Positions 21,216 to 33,311 are shown, counted from the first letter of the stretch. The stretch: 64,000 nt of DNA from Deinococcus hopiensis KR-140 (GCF_900176165.1 NZ_FWWU01000009.1:1862501-1926500); one strand, 5' to 3'. The notes: generated by a model from the sequence alone, not told the origin. A program made the numbers and translations.

Positions 21216-22139
21216 GTGCCTGTCTCCTCCCCTGGTATTCTGGCTCCCTGCGTGCTGGTGTGCGGCAACGTGAATCTGGAGCTGGGCTTCACCGCCCCTG
21301 CCCTGCCGCTTCCCGAAGTCGAGAGCGTGGAGCATCCCGGCGCGCTGACGCTCGGCGTGTCGGGGGTGGGCTTCAATGTGGCCCACGCGCTGGCGCGGCT
21401 GGGAGGCGGCACCCGCTTTCTGGGCTTTGCCGGGGCCGATGCGGCGGGCGAGGTGGTCCGGACACGTCTCGCGGAGCTGGGCATCGGGGCACACTGGCTC
21501 CCCGCTCCGGCCACCCCGCTGTCACTGGTGCTGACCGGACCGTGCGGCGGGCGGCAGATTCACCGGGACCTCAAGGGGCTGAACGGCGCCCCCGCGCCCC
21601 GAGACGCCTTTCTCGCCGCGCTGCCCGGATGTGAGGCGGTGGTGCTGAGCAATGTGCCCTGGACCAAAGACCTGCTCTCAGAGGCCCAGACGCGGGGACT
21701 GCCGGTCGTTACGGACCTCCAGGCCACCCCCGGACCGGGCGAACCCTACGACGAGGCCTACCTCCACGCCGACGTGCTGTTTCTGAGCGGCGCCCGCCTC
21801 CCGCTGCCACCCCTGGACGCGCTGCGCGCCTACCGGCAGCGGTGCGATCCGGAGGTGCTGGTCATCGGCCTGGGTGAGGACGGCGCGCTGCTTTCGGAAC
21901 GGGGCCGCTTGCCCTGGCACCAGCCCGCCGTCTCCACCCGCCCAGTGGTCAGCACGAACGGGGCCGGAGACGCGCTGCTGGCCGCCTTCGTCTGCGCGTA
22001 CTTCGGGGGCATGGACGCGCGGGAGGCCCTGCGGCTGGCCTGCATCTTCGCCTCCTGGGCCTGCGGCGAACCGGGCGGGGCGGCGGGGCACCTGGACTGG
22101 AAGGGCCTGACGGCGCTGGCAGGTTCTGTCCCACTCTGA
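21216..22139 (+). CDS. PfkB family carbohydrate/nucleoside kinase
   Basis: Ribokinase-fold kinase of 307 residues. It has the N-terminal VLVCGNVNLELGF, the glycine-rich substrate region GVSGVGFNVAHALARLGG (family signature 1) and the C-terminal signature TNGAGDALLAAFVCAYFGGM, whose Asp in GAGD is the catalytic base. The substrate (sugar, adenosine or other) cannot be decided. The GTG start follows a leaderless -10. The next gene, ada, is 65 bases downstream with its own strong ribosome site. Confidence 0.88.
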   Translation: MPVSSPGILAPCVLVCGNVNLELGFTAPALPLPEVESVEHPGALTLGVSGVGFNVAHALARLGGGTRFLGFAGADAAGEVVRTRLAELGIGAHWLPAPATPLSLVLTGPCGGRQIHRDLKGLNGAPAPRDAFLAALPGCEAVVLSNVPWTKDLLSEAQTRGLPVVTDLQATPGPGEPYDEAYLHADVLFLSGARLPLPPLDALRAYRQRCDPEVLVIGLGEDGALLSERGRLPWHQPAVSTRPVVSTNGAGDALLAAFVCAYFGGMDAREALRLACIFASWACGEPGGAAGHLDWKGLTALAGSVPL

Positions 22140-22204
22140 GCGCAAGAAACGGATAGAGCGCCGCGCGGCCCAGGGCTACCCTGAAAGGCGCAGGAGGAGA
22201 CCAC

Positions 22205-23260
22205 ATGACCCCGATTTCTTCCCTTCCCGAGGCCCGCTGGGAGGCTGTTCAGCGCCGCGACGCTTCCAGTGACGGCCAGTTCTACTACGGCGTGCGCTCC
22301 ACCCGCGTCTACTGCCGTCCCTCGTGCCCGTCGCGGCGGCCCCGCCGGGAGAACGTGACCTTTTTCGATACGCCTGCAGAGGCCGAGGCCTCCGGATACC
22401 GCGCCTGCCTGCGCTGCAAACCCACGGAGGTCAGCGCGGGACAGTGGGCCGTGCTGCACGTTCAGCACCTCCTCGACACCGTGGAGCCTACGCCTGGCCT
22501 CGCTGCGCTGGCGGGCGCTGTCGGCCTGAGCCCCTTTCACCTCCAGCGCGTATTCAAGGCGGCCACGGGCGTCAGTCCCAAGGGCTACGCCCTGGCCCGC
22601 CGCAGCGAGCGGCTGAAGGCGGAGCTGCGCACGGGCGCGAGCGTGACCCAGGCCCTCTACGGCGCCGGGCACCCTTCGGCCCGGACCGTGTATGACCGCG
22701 CGACGGACGGGCTGGGCATGTCTCCCGGCCGCTACCGGGCGGGCGGCGCCGGACAGACCATTCGCTACGCGGTGGTGGAGAGCGTGCTGGGACCGATGCT
22801 CGTCGCGGCCACGGAGCGCGGTCTGGTGGCCGTACGCTTCGGGGAGGCGGAGCCGCTGACCGCCGAGTTGCGCAACGAGTACCCCCGGGCAACGCTCGAA
22901 GAGGACGAGGCCGCGTTGCGGGGCCACATAGAAGCGCTCCACAAACACCTGACGGGGCGGCGGGACTTGGCGCTGCCGGGCGACACGGCGGGCACTGCCT
23001 TTCAGCGCCGCGTCTGGGACGCCCTTCGCGGCATTCCCTACGGCGAGACGCGCTCCTACGCCGAGGTGGCCGAGATGATCGGGGAGCCCAAAGCGGTGCG
23101 CGCTGTGGCCCAGGCGTGCGCGGCGAATCCGGTGGCCCTCGTCGTACCGTGTCACCGCGTCGTCAGGACGGGCGGCGCGCCTGGCGGCTACCGCTGGGGC
23201 CTGGAGCGCAAACGCGAGCTGCTGGAGCGTGAACGGGCGTTGGCCCAGAGCGGCACGTAA
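22205..23260 (+). CDS. ada: Ada: bifunctional alkyl-DNA repair methyltransferase and AraC-type regulator
   Basis: Protein of 351 residues with the three classic Ada parts. First, an N-terminal zinc domain (Cys37, Cys41, Cys68, Cys71; YCRPSC and ACLRCKP) that accepts methyl groups from phosphotriesters. Second, an AraC-type helix-turn-helix (about 80-170, GLSPFHLQRVFKAATGVSPK). Third, an O6-methylguanine-DNA methyltransferase domain with the active-site Cys316 in VVPCHRVV. All four zinc ligands and the acceptor cysteine are intact. The ATG follows an AGGAGGAG ribosome site. Expected role: adaptive response to DNA alkylation. No Ada-box was identified upstream. Confidence 0.96.
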   Translation: MTPISSLPEARWEAVQRRDASSDGQFYYGVRSTRVYCRPSCPSRRPRRENVTFFDTPAEAEASGYRACLRCKPTEVSAGQWAVLHVQHLLDTVEPTPGLAALAGAVGLSPFHLQRVFKAATGVSPKGYALARRSERLKAELRTGASVTQALYGAGHPSARTVYDRATDGLGMSPGRYRAGGAGQTIRYAVVESVLGPMLVAATERGLVAVRFGEAEPLTAELRNEYPRATLEEDEAALRGHIEALHKHLTGRRDLALPGDTAGTAFQRRVWDALRGIPYGETRSYAEVAEMIGEPKAVRAVAQACAANPVALVVPCHRVVRTGGAPGGYRWGLERKRELLERERALAQSGT

Positions 23261-23849
23261 GCCCTTCCTTTCAAAACCAGAGGCGCGTTCCGTACCCGGC
23301 GCGTCGTCTTCTCGGCTGACCGTCCCTCCCCAGGAGTCCCCATGCGCCGGGTCCTCACCCCCATACCCATGTCCTTCGGCTCGGCCAACCTCGCGCCCCC
23401 GGTCGCCGGCGTGGTGGATTCGGCCTTCGGTCCTGCCGGGCATGACGGTAAAGGGCCCGCGCCGCGGGGGCGTGCTGAACCTGCCCTCGCAGGACCTCGT
23501 GGACGCGGTGGACCGCCCCGCTCTCACCACCGGCAAAAGCCCTGCCCGACGACAAGGCGCGGATGGGCTTTCGCGCATGTGCGCGCCACATTCACCCACG
23601 CCCACCTGCCGCCGGCCCGCTCCGAACGCGTTCGTCCACCGCGGTTGAAGGCGTGCCCGGCGCAGCCCGAAACTGCGCTGGAACGCCCGCATGACTTTGA
23701 TGACCCCATCGTGGCGGCGCCACCACGCGGACACGGCACGCTGGCGGCCCCTGACCACGAGTTTTACGGGCTGGGCGGGCAACTGCGGCTGGCAAAGGTG
23801 TTCTAGCCCAGAGCGCGATCGGCTGCGTTCTGGTTCTCACCCCATGCTC
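23261..23849 (+). other. Gap with degraded, unrecognised reading frames
   Basis: A possible start (AGGAG, then ATG at 23341) opens a frame that runs to 23806, but its composition is Pro/Arg/His-rich, unlike a Deinococcus protein. Only scattered pieces look protein-like (GGVLNLPSQDLVDAVDRPAL in one frame, HEFYGLGGQLRLAKVF at the end of another). This suggests a decayed gene with frameshifts, not an intact one. No family was recognised. Confidence 0.4.
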
Positions 23850-23855
23850 TACCCT
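23850..23855 (+). promoter_or_regulatory. Leaderless -10 element (TACCCT) for the acyl-CoA dehydrogenase
   Basis: TACCCT ends 7 bases before the ATG at 23863. Confidence 0.5.
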
Positions 23856-23862
23856 GCCCGGC

Positions 23863-25029
23863 ATGACGCGCCTTCCCGCTTCCCCCTTTCCCGCAGACGA
23901 ACTGCCGCCTGAACTTCAGGAGGTGACCACCCGGGCTGCCGCGGCCATCCGCACCCACGCGGCCGAGTGCGAAGCGAGGGGGGACGTGACCCCGGAAGCG
24001 GCGGCAGCGCTGCGGGCGAGCGGGTATACCCGCCTGAGCCTGCCGCGTGAATGGGGTGGGCCAGGAGCCACCCTGGCGCAATATGCGGAGGCACAGCGCC
24101 AACTCGGGGAGGCGGATGCGGGGCTGGCCCTCGTGTTGGCGATGCACACCCACGTCGTCGGCTCCGCCTTTGGCGGCGGCACCCTGCCGGAGTCCCTGCG
24201 CGCCGTGCTGGCGCGGGCGAGTACCGAGGGCCAGCTTATCAACGCCCTGGCGAGCGAGCCGGAGCTGGGCAGTCCGTCGCGCGGTGGCCTGCCCCGAACC
24301 ACAGCCAGGCGAGAGCCGGACGGCTGGCGCGTCACGGGCCGCAAAACCTGGGCCACGGGCGCACGGGCGCTGGATCTGGCCCTCGTGAGCGCGGCGACGC
24401 CGGAGGGCGAGGTGTTGCGGCTGCTGGTCCCCACGAACGCGCCGGGCGTGAAGGTTGAGCCGACGTGGACGGGCGCGCTCGCCCTGCGGGGCAGTGGAAG
24501 CCACGACGTGACGTTTACGGATGTACCCGTCGCTCAAGATCACGTTGCGCCGCCTTCCTCGGGGCACCCTTCGGGCAGCGCGTGGTTCTGGACGGCGATT
24601 GCCGCCACCTATCTGGGCGTGGGTTTTGCGGCCCTCGAGGCCCTGAAGCGCTATGCGGGCGAGCGGGTGCCCACCGCCCTGGGCGCGCCCATCGCCACGC
24701 TGCCGCGCGTGCAGGAAAACGCCGGGAGGATGGCCGCCGGGCTGGAGGCCGCCCGCGCGCTGCTTCACTCGGCCGCGCAGGGCTGGGACCGCACCCACGG
24801 CGCTTCGGCGTTGCCCGGCATTGCCGCGGCCAAAGCCTTTGCCACCAACGCTGCTGTGGAGGCCACGGACCTCGCCCTGCGGACGGCGGGCGGCGCAGCC
24901 CTGACGCCCGCGCTGCCGCTAGAACGCCTCTTCCGGGATGCCCGCGCGGGCCTGACGCACCCGCCCACCGACGAGGTGGCCTACGGCAGCCTGGGTGCGG
25001 CGGGGCTGGGCGTGGAGGCGCGGCGGTAG
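23863..25029 (+). CDS. Acyl-CoA dehydrogenase family flavoprotein
   Basis: Protein of 388 residues with the acyl-CoA dehydrogenase architecture. A helical N-domain (GDVTPEAAAALRASGYTRLS, EWGGPGATLAQYAEA) is followed by a middle beta domain (NALASEPELGSPSRGGLPRT, GWRVTGRKTWATGARALDLA) and a helical C-domain. The flavin-region motifs are recognisable. The usual catalytic Glu of the C-domain could not be located with certainty, so an oxidase/monooxygenase-like subgroup (DszC or SfnB-like) is possible. A leaderless promoter sets the start. It precedes the phospholipase-D-like gene by 41 bases. Confidence 0.85.
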   Translation: MTRLPASPFPADELPPELQEVTTRAAAAIRTHAAECEARGDVTPEAAAALRASGYTRLSLPREWGGPGATLAQYAEAQRQLGEADAGLALVLAMHTHVVGSAFGGGTLPESLRAVLARASTEGQLINALASEPELGSPSRGGLPRTTARREPDGWRVTGRKTWATGARALDLALVSAATPEGEVLRLLVPTNAPGVKVEPTWTGALALRGSGSHDVTFTDVPVAQDHVAPPSSGHPSGSAWFWTAIAATYLGVGFAALEALKRYAGERVPTALGAPIATLPRVQENAGRMAAGLEAARALLHSAAQGWDRTHGASALPGIAAAKAFATNAAVEATDLALRTAGGAALTPALPLERLFRDARAGLTHPPTDEVAYGSLGAAGLGVEARR

Positions 25030-25056
25030 ACCCCCACCTGCCCCGGGAGCCTCCCC

Positions 25057-25062
25057 TATCCT
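25057..25062 (+). promoter_or_regulatory. Leaderless -10 element (TATCCT) for the phospholipase-D-like gene
   Basis: TATCCT ends 8 bases before the ATG at 25071. Confidence 0.5.
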
Positions 25063-25070
25063 GACCACAG

Positions 25071-27305
25071 ATGCGCCTGCTGCCCCGCCACGATCCTCCC
25101 TCACAGGTCCGCCGACTGGCCCTCTCGGCGCTGGCGGGCCTGGCGCTGGGACTGCTGCTGGCGCGCGGCGCGCTGGGTGTGGTGCTGGCCCTCGTGCCCC
25201 CGGGGCAGGAGCTGGCGCGGGCGGTCATCGGCGTGCTGGCGGCGGTGCTGAGCGTGACGCTGGGTTTCGGGCTGGCCGGAGCGCTGTCGGCGCGGGCGCT
25301 GCCCCTCGCGCGGCTGGGGCTGACGCGGGGACAGGCGCGCTTCCGGGCTGGGGTGGCGTCGGCCGCGACGGCGGGCCTGCTGATCGTGCCCCTGGGCCTG
25401 CTGATGGCCGTGGCCGGCATGGCCCAGGGGGGCGCGGTGGACGACGGGCTGGGACAGCTGCAGCTCACGCTGCTCGTCACCGTCACCTGCGCGCTCTACG
25501 GCCTGGTGTCCGGCGGGCTGCTGGGGCTGCTGACCCTGCGGGTGGCGCTGGCTTGGCGGCCCGCGCTCGGGGGGCTGCTGGGCTTCGGGGCCACCGGGCT
25601 GCTGGGCGGCGTGCTGATCGGGCAGGTGGGGGTCCCCAACCTGCTGTCGGGCGGTGGCTGGGCGCTGCTCGGGCTGCTGGGGGCCTTTTTGGTCACCCTG
25701 CAGGTGGTGGGCGACGTGATGATTGCCGGCGGGATTAACGACGCTGCCGACCACGCCCGGCGCGACACGGCGGACGACCGGCAGGTCAAGCTGACGCTGG
25801 CCGTGCTCGGCCTCGCGCTGCTGGGGGGTTGGAGCGTGACCCAGCGGGCGGTGGCCTTCGTGCAGAGCCGCCCGGCCGCCTCCGAGCCACTGGCCGTTCC
25901 GGCGGTGCGCGGCCCGGACTGCTTGCCTCCCACGGACCCCCTGGAAACCGCTGTGTGGCGCGTAACCACCCGGGAAGGACGGCCGGACCTGTCGTGCGGC
26001 AACGCCTTTCTGGGCTTTCTGCACGTGCCGGACCCCCTGCCCGCCTTCAGCGACCAGCCGCCCACGCCGCACGGCGGCTTCGACGGGCTGGCCGCCCAGA
26101 TCGTGGGCGCGCGGCGGGAGGTCCTGTACGCGGTGATGGAGTGGGCCGACGATCCCCGGCGCGGCCCGGGGGCGGTGATCGCGGCCGGCATCCACGGACT
26201 ATACAGGCGCGTTCAGGCCAACCCGGCGGCCTATCCATCGGGGGTGACGGTCCGTATCGCGCTGGGGAATTTTCCCCTGGCGACCCGGCTGGAGTGGGGC
26301 TCACAGGTGTACGCGGCGGCACGGGACCTGCTCGCGGCGGGCGTGCCGTTCGGGGAGGAGCGGCTGGGGTGGCGGGTGGAGCTGGCGAACTACTCGGGCA
26401 GCTTTCCCCACAGCCACGCCAAACTGCTCGTTACCGACGGCGAATTCCTGACGGTGACCGGCTTCAACGTCGGCCCCCTGCATCTGCCCTCGGCCACCAC
26501 GCGGGGCCACGGCGGCGATCTGCGTGACCTGGGGCTACGCGTGCGGGGCCCGGTGGCGCACGACGGCCTGACGGTGTTCGACGATCTGTGGAGCCGCAGC
26601 ACCCGGCTGGAGTGCGCGCCCGGGGCGACGGCGCAAACGGTGCGCACAGACTGTCATTCGGGCGGAGCAGGGGCCGTGGAACATCCCCAGGGCACGGCCG
26701 GAGGGGCCGTAGTGCGGGTGGGGGACGCGCGGGTGTTTAGCCTATACCGCCGCGAGGGCTTTCAGGCCGCTGACGACGCGCTGGTGGCCCTGCTGAACTC
26801 GGCCGGGCGCAGCGTGGACCTGATGCACGTCAGCTTCAGCATGAACGTGCGCTGCAACCTCGCCCTGCTGAGTCCCCGGCTGTGTACCGCCGACGACGCC
26901 CTGCCGTGGATGCGCGCGCTGATCCGCGCCGCCGGACGGGGCGTACGAATCCGGGCCGTGCTGTACGAACACGGCGTGCTGGGCCTGGAAAACCGCATTG
27001 GCCTGTCGGTCCTGCGCCGTGAACTCGCCGCGCGGGGCCTGGAGGACCGGTTCGAGGCCCGCTGGTATCCCGGCGCGCTGCATGCCAAGACCATGCTCGT
27101 GGACGGGCAGATGCTCACGGTAGGCAGTCAAAACCTCCACTACTCCTCATGGACACCCCGTGGGCTGAACGAGTACACCCTGGCCACCACCGCGCCCGCC
27201 GCTGCCACCGGCTATGCCCGTGAGTTCAGGTATTTCTGGGCCCGGTCCCCGCAGGCCACGCTGCCCGAATGGCTGGGGGGCGAGCTGGCCATGGGCACGC
27301 CGTGA
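25071..27305 (+). CDS. Membrane protein with C-terminal double phospholipase D domain
   Basis: Protein of 744 residues. Roughly the first 240 residues are very hydrophobic with about six predicted membrane helices (LALGLLLARGALGVVLALVP is one). A further hydrophobic segment lies near 244-262 before the rest of the protein. The C-terminal part has two HxKx4D motifs: His449, Lys451, Asp456 (HAKLLVTDGEF) and His671, Lys673, Asp678 (HAKTMLVDGQM), each followed by the TxGSxN/TGFN element. This is the catalytic pair of the phospholipase D / cardiolipin synthase superfamily. Cysteine-containing linkers suggest the catalytic part is outside the membrane (inference). Substrate unknown. Its TGA overlaps a possible GTG of the next gene. 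Confidence 0.85.
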   Translation: MRLLPRHDPPSQVRRLALSALAGLALGLLLARGALGVVLALVPPGQELARAVIGVLAAVLSVTLGFGLAGALSARALPLARLGLTRGQARFRAGVASAATAGLLIVPLGLLMAVAGMAQGGAVDDGLGQLQLTLLVTVTCALYGLVSGGLLGLLTLRVALAWRPALGGLLGFGATGLLGGVLIGQVGVPNLLSGGGWALLGLLGAFLVTLQVVGDVMIAGGINDAADHARRDTADDRQVKLTLAVLGLALLGGWSVTQRAVAFVQSRPAASEPLAVPAVRGPDCLPPTDPLETAVWRVTTREGRPDLSCGNAFLGFLHVPDPLPAFSDQPPTPHGGFDGLAAQIVGARREVLYAVMEWADDPRRGPGAVIAAGIHGLYRRVQANPAAYPSGVTVRIALGNFPLATRLEWGSQVYAAARDLLAAGVPFGEERLGWRVELANYSGSFPHSHAKLLVTDGEFLTVTGFNVGPLHLPSATTRGHGGDLRDLGLRVRGPVAHDGLTVFDDLWSRSTRLECAPGATAQTVRTDCHSGGAGAVEHPQGTAGGAVVRVGDARVFSLYRREGFQAADDALVALLNSAGRSVDLMHVSFSMNVRCNLALLSPRLCTADDALPWMRALIRAAGRGVRIRAVLYEHGVLGLENRIGLSVLRRELAARGLEDRFEARWYPGALHAKTMLVDGQMLTVGSQNLHYSSWTPRGLNEYTLATTAPAAATGYAREFRYFWARSPQATLPEWLGGELAMGTP

Positions 27306-27327
27306 AACGCAGCGGCACACGGCCAGC

Positions 27328-27333
27328 TAGACT
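27328..27333 (+). promoter_or_regulatory. Leaderless -10 element (TAGACT) for the LCP gene
   Basis: TAGACT ends 7 bases before the GTG at 27341. Confidence 0.5.
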
Positions 27334-27340
27334 CAACCCC

Positions 27341-28474
27341 GTGCGCCGCGCCTCCCTCATCGTCTTGATCCTTCTCGCGGGCCTGCTGGCCCTGACCGCC
27401 CCGGCCTTTCCCGCCCTGAAGCGCTACGGCGCCCTGCCCCACAAGGCGAGTGGACCGGTCAACGTGCTGCTGGCAGGGGTAGACGTCCATTACGACGACA
27501 AGGCCGGCGTGTGGCCCTGGCCCGCCACCCCTGAGGACTACAGCCAGCGGACCGACACCATCATGCTCGCGCAGGTCTGGCCGGATGGCCGAACCAACCT
27601 CCTGAGCATTCCCCGCGACACCTGGGTCAACCTGCCCCGCCTGGGCTGGGGCAAGATCAACCGCGCCAATCCCAACGGTGGCCCGGGGCTGCTCACGCAG
27701 GCCGTGCAGGACCTGACCGGGGTGCCCCTGGACGGCTACGCCCTGCTGTCCCTGAACGCCCTGCGCGCCCTGGCCGAGGCGGCGGGCGGCGTCACCGTCG
27801 ATGTGCCCCAGCGCATGAAGTACGACGACAACGCGGGGAAGTTGCACATCGACCTTCAGCCCGGGCGGCAGCACCTGAATGGCCAGCAGGCCGAGGGGTT
27901 CCTCCGCTTCCGGCACGACGGCCTCGGTGACATCGGGCGTGTGGCACGGCAGCAGGCCTTCCTCAGCGCCCTGGTGGGTCAGGTGAAAAACCCGCTGAAC
28001 TGGTGGCGGCTGCCGCGCATGGTGGCGGCCCTTCACGCCAATACCAAGTCGGACCTCACCAAGGGCGAAGTGGGCGCGGTGCTCGGCGGTGCGCTGAGCG
28101 GACTGAAGGTCCAGGCCTACACCCTGCCGGGCAACTTCAGCGGCCCCAACTGGCAGCCCGACCGCTCCGCCATCCAGTCCCTCATCCGCGAGCATTTCAG
28201 AAATCCAAATGATCCGCGCAACCTCGCCGTCGCTGTGGTGAACGTCGGCGCACCTGGTGGCAGCGCCCGGCGCCTCAAGGAGCGGCTGGAGGGCCTGGGC
28301 TACGGCAACGTGGTCATCTCCAACGCCTCCCGCGCCGAAGTCCCCACCACCGTCAGCGGGCAGGCGGCGGCGGCAGTGCTGCGCGACGTGGGCCATGGCC
28401 AGGTCTCGCAGGAAGAGGGGTTGCCGGGCGCGGACGTGACGGTGCGGCTGGGGACGGACACACCGGGAGAGTAG
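27341..28474 (+). CDS. LytR-CpsA-Psr (LCP) family cell-envelope protein
   Basis: Protein of 377 residues anchored by one N-terminal membrane helix (ASLIVLILLAGLLALTAPAF). The extracytoplasmic LCP domain has the conserved RTDTIMLAQV, SIPRDTWVNLP, GKINRAN, RALAEAAGGVTVDVP and FLRFRHDGLGDIGRVARQQ motifs. Their arginines and aspartates bind polyprenyl-pyrophosphate and Mg. A C-terminal LytR_C-type domain follows (AVAVVNVGAPGGSARRLKER). LCP enzymes transfer lipid-linked glycopolymers to the cell wall. Two starts are possible: GTG at 27302, overlapping the upstream stop, or GTG at 27341 just behind a -10. The latter is chosen for its promoter and cleaner anchor. Confidence 0.9.
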   Translation: MRRASLIVLILLAGLLALTAPAFPALKRYGALPHKASGPVNVLLAGVDVHYDDKAGVWPWPATPEDYSQRTDTIMLAQVWPDGRTNLLSIPRDTWVNLPRLGWGKINRANPNGGPGLLTQAVQDLTGVPLDGYALLSLNALRALAEAAGGVTVDVPQRMKYDDNAGKLHIDLQPGRQHLNGQQAEGFLRFRHDGLGDIGRVARQQAFLSALVGQVKNPLNWWRLPRMVAALHANTKSDLTKGEVGAVLGGALSGLKVQAYTLPGNFSGPNWQPDRSAIQSLIREHFRNPNDPRNLAVAVVNVGAPGGSARRLKERLEGLGYGNVVISNASRAEVPTTVSGQAAAAVLRDVGHGQVSQEEGLPGADVTVRLGTDTPGE

Positions 28475-28551
28475 GGCGCTGTGCAGGCCAGACGGCTTGC
28501 CCCTCTTGATCCCTTTGTGACAGCTTTCCCCGCGCCTGCCCCCGCATGGGC

Positions 28552-28557
28552 TATACT
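28552..28557 (+). promoter_or_regulatory. Probable rimP-nusA-infB operon -10 element (TATACT)
   Basis: TATACT is the best -10 in this region, about 100 bases before rimP and directly ahead of an early terminator-like hairpin. No good -35 at 17 bases. Confidence 0.6.
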
Positions 28558-28580
28558 CCTCCTCAGAAATCCTCGAAGCG

Positions 28581-28630
<50 letters not shown>

Positions 28631-28654
28631 TGCGTTATGCGCGTGGCCCACAAT

Positions 28655-29122
28655 ATGAATAACAACGCAACCGACAACTCAACCACGCTCCAGACCCTCG
28701 CCGACGCCGCGCTGCGCCCCCTGGGCTTCGAGGTGCTGGACGTGCAGGTGCAGAATCCGGGGCGGCGGCCCATCGTGGTGATTCGCATGGACCGCCTCGA
28801 CGAGCAGCCCGTGACCATGGAAGACCTCACCAGCGCGAGCCGGGCCGTGGGTGCAGAATTTGACCGGGTGGACCCCATCTCCGGCGAGTACCGGCTGGAA
28901 CTCGAATCACCCGGTGGCAAACGGCCCCTGACGCGCGCCCGGCATTTCGAGCGGATGCTGGGGCTCAAGGCCCGCGTGCGCGGCGAGGGCCACGCCTTCA
29001 CAGCTCCCATCAAAGCGGTGGACGGCGAGCGGGTCACCTTCGACGTGGGCGGCGAGGACGTAATCCTGACGGTAGGCACGTTCCAGGGGCACCTGGCCGA
29101 GTTTCCGGACCGGCACCGCTGA
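28655..29122 (+). CDS. rimP: Ribosome maturation factor RimP
   Basis: Protein of 155 residues needed for maturation of the 30S subunit. It shows the RimP N-domain (TLADAALRPLGFEVLDVQVQ, VVIRMDRLDEQPVTMEDLTS, YRLELESPGGKRPLTRARHF), the family signature LELESPG, and a short SH3-like C-domain. The start at 28655 (MNNNATDN) is chosen; an in-frame ATG six codons upstream (28637) is also possible. It heads the conserved rimP-nusA-ylxR-infB cluster, 52 bases before nusA. Confidence 0.93.
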   Translation: MNNNATDNSTTLQTLADAALRPLGFEVLDVQVQNPGRRPIVVIRMDRLDEQPVTMEDLTSASRAVGAEFDRVDPISGEYRLELESPGGKRPLTRARHFERMLGLKARVRGEGHAFTAPIKAVDGERVTFDVGGEDVILTVGTFQGHLAEFPDRHR

Positions 29123-29174
29123 GGACCGCCGCCCCGCAAACCCATACCGCACCAGCCAGTAAAGGAAGAGTGAG

Positions 29175-30362
<1,188 letters not shown>

Positions 30363-30368
30363 CCCCAC

Positions 30369-30680
30369 GTGAGCGCTGCGCCCACCTCCATCCCTTCCCT
30401 GCGTCCTGGCCCTGAACGGCCCAACTCGGCAGGGCACAGTCCCGAGCGGACCTGCGTGGCCTGCCGCCGCAAACGGGTCCAGAGCGAGTTCGTCCGCGTG
30501 ACCCGCGCGCCGGAAGGCTGGCAGGTGCGGGGCGGTTCCCGAACGGGACGCGGGGCCTACGTCTGCGCCGACTCGCCCGAGTGCTGGGCGGAAAAGCGGC
30601 TGCGGCGGGCCTTTCGGAGCGAGGCGGGAGCGGTCAGCGCCCAACTCCACAGTTTGAAAACCCCCACGGATCAATCATGA
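30369..30680 (+). CDS. ylxR: YlxR family (DUF448) RNA-binding protein
   Basis: Protein of 103 residues with the YlxR signature RTCVACRRKRVQSEFVRVTR, then GRGAYVC and CWAEKRLRRAFR. YlxR is a small basic nucleic-acid-associated protein encoded between nusA and infB in many bacteria, with proposed roles in RNA binding or regulation of RNase P. The GTG start lies 6 bases after the nusA stop, so translation is probably coupled. Confidence 0.85.
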   Translation: MSAAPTSIPSLRPGPERPNSAGHSPERTCVACRRKRVQSEFVRVTRAPEGWQVRGGSRTGRGAYVCADSPECWAEKRLRRAFRSEAGAVSAQLHSLKTPTDQS

Positions 30681-30750
30681 CCCAGTGACCTCTAACCGCC
30701 GCGCCCCCACTCCTGGGAGCCACACCCGGCGGACCTCACCGGAGGAAAGC

Positions 30751-32550
<1,800 letters not shown>

Positions 32551-32553
32551 TCA

Positions 32554-32610
32554 GCAACAAGAGGGGGGCGGCCTTTCCCACACCGGGAAAGGCCGCCCCC
32601 CTCTTGTTGC
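32554..32610 (+). terminator. Long perfect hairpin after infB
   Basis: Two perfectly complementary arms of about 26 bases (GCAACAAGAGGGGGGCGGCC on the left) surround a short loop, starting 3 bases after the infB stop. There is no clear T-run, but its strength and place suggest the operon's terminator, possibly working in both directions. The remaining 32611-32753 shows no gene. Confidence 0.75.
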
Positions 32611-32753
32611 TCGGACCTTGTACGGGTTCCTTCTGTTTCGCAAACCCACCGGGAAAGCACCGTTTTGCCAACTTCACGCCCGAAACCCTTTTTTCTGCTT
32701 CTCGTATCCCCCCGTCTTCAAGCCTTCCGCGAATGATTCAAACGGAGTCCGTG

Positions 32754-33236
32754 TTACCAGTTGCCGATAAAGACCCAGACCGACTGCAACTTGATGGCGT
32801 ACAGGGGCAGGGCGTACATCTGGTATTCGATCAGCGTCTTGCCGTTGCCGAAGTTCTTGTACGCCGTGGCTGCGCCGTTGTCCATCATGTACTGGGCAGA
32901 CTCCCCGAGACCCTGGGCAGCCTTGACTTTCACGATGCCGGAAGCCATGTCCTGCATCCAGGACAGGTCGTTGCCGCGCATCGCGTAAATCTCAATCCAG
33001 GCGTTCGCAGGCAGGGGATGACCAGCCTTGGCAAAGCTCTTCTTGATGTAGGTCACGGCTTCCCGGTACTGGCTGCCGCAGACCGTTCCCAGTTTGGGGC
33101 TGAGGGGCACGCCCCCCTTGAGCATGTAACCAGGCTTGACCGGGCAAGCGAAGCCCGTACTGGACAGGCCCAGGGCACCGAGGGCCAGCAGACTAAGGAG
33201 GCGGGCAGCGGGGGCGGAAAACGACTTGGAAAACAT
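32754..33236 (-). CDS. Small secreted protein of unknown function
   Basis: Protein of 160 residues with an N-terminal signal peptide (RLLSLLALGALGLSSTGFAC). The Cys after GFA could be a lipobox-like site, though the motif is not ideal. The mature part includes GTVCGSQYREAVTYIKKSF, WIEIYAMRGNDLSWMQDM and TLIEYQMYALPLYAIKLQ. No family recognised. The ATG follows GGAGG at good spacing. A TACAGT element near 33306 on this strand may be its promoter. It is divergent from the large regulator gene and may be its neighbour target, but that is only inference. Confidence 0.7.
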   Translation of the reverse strand: MFSKSFSAPAARLLSLLALGALGLSSTGFACPVKPGYMLKGGVPLSPKLGTVCGSQYREAVTYIKKSFAKAGHPLPANAWIEIYAMRGNDLSWMQDMASGIVKVKAAQGLGESAQYMMDNGAATAYKNFGNGKTLIEYQMYALPLYAIKLQSVWVFIGNW

Positions 33237-33305
33237 GCAGAACCTCCGAGAAAGGGATGGGCGGTGGGCAGCGGCCCGGGAAGGACCCGAACTTGCTCTG
33301 GGTTC

Positions 33306-33311
33306 ACTGTA
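33306..33311 (-). promoter_or_regulatory. Possible -10 element (TACAGT) for the secreted protein
   Basis: TACAGT on the minus strand, about 70 bases upstream of the start at 33236, between that gene and the inverted repeat at 33366-33419. Confidence 0.35.

Noticed and set aside
21830..23782. 650-residue minus-strand frame opposite the kinase and ada genes
   Set aside because: Arg/His/Gly-rich shadow of two well-recognised plus-strand genes.
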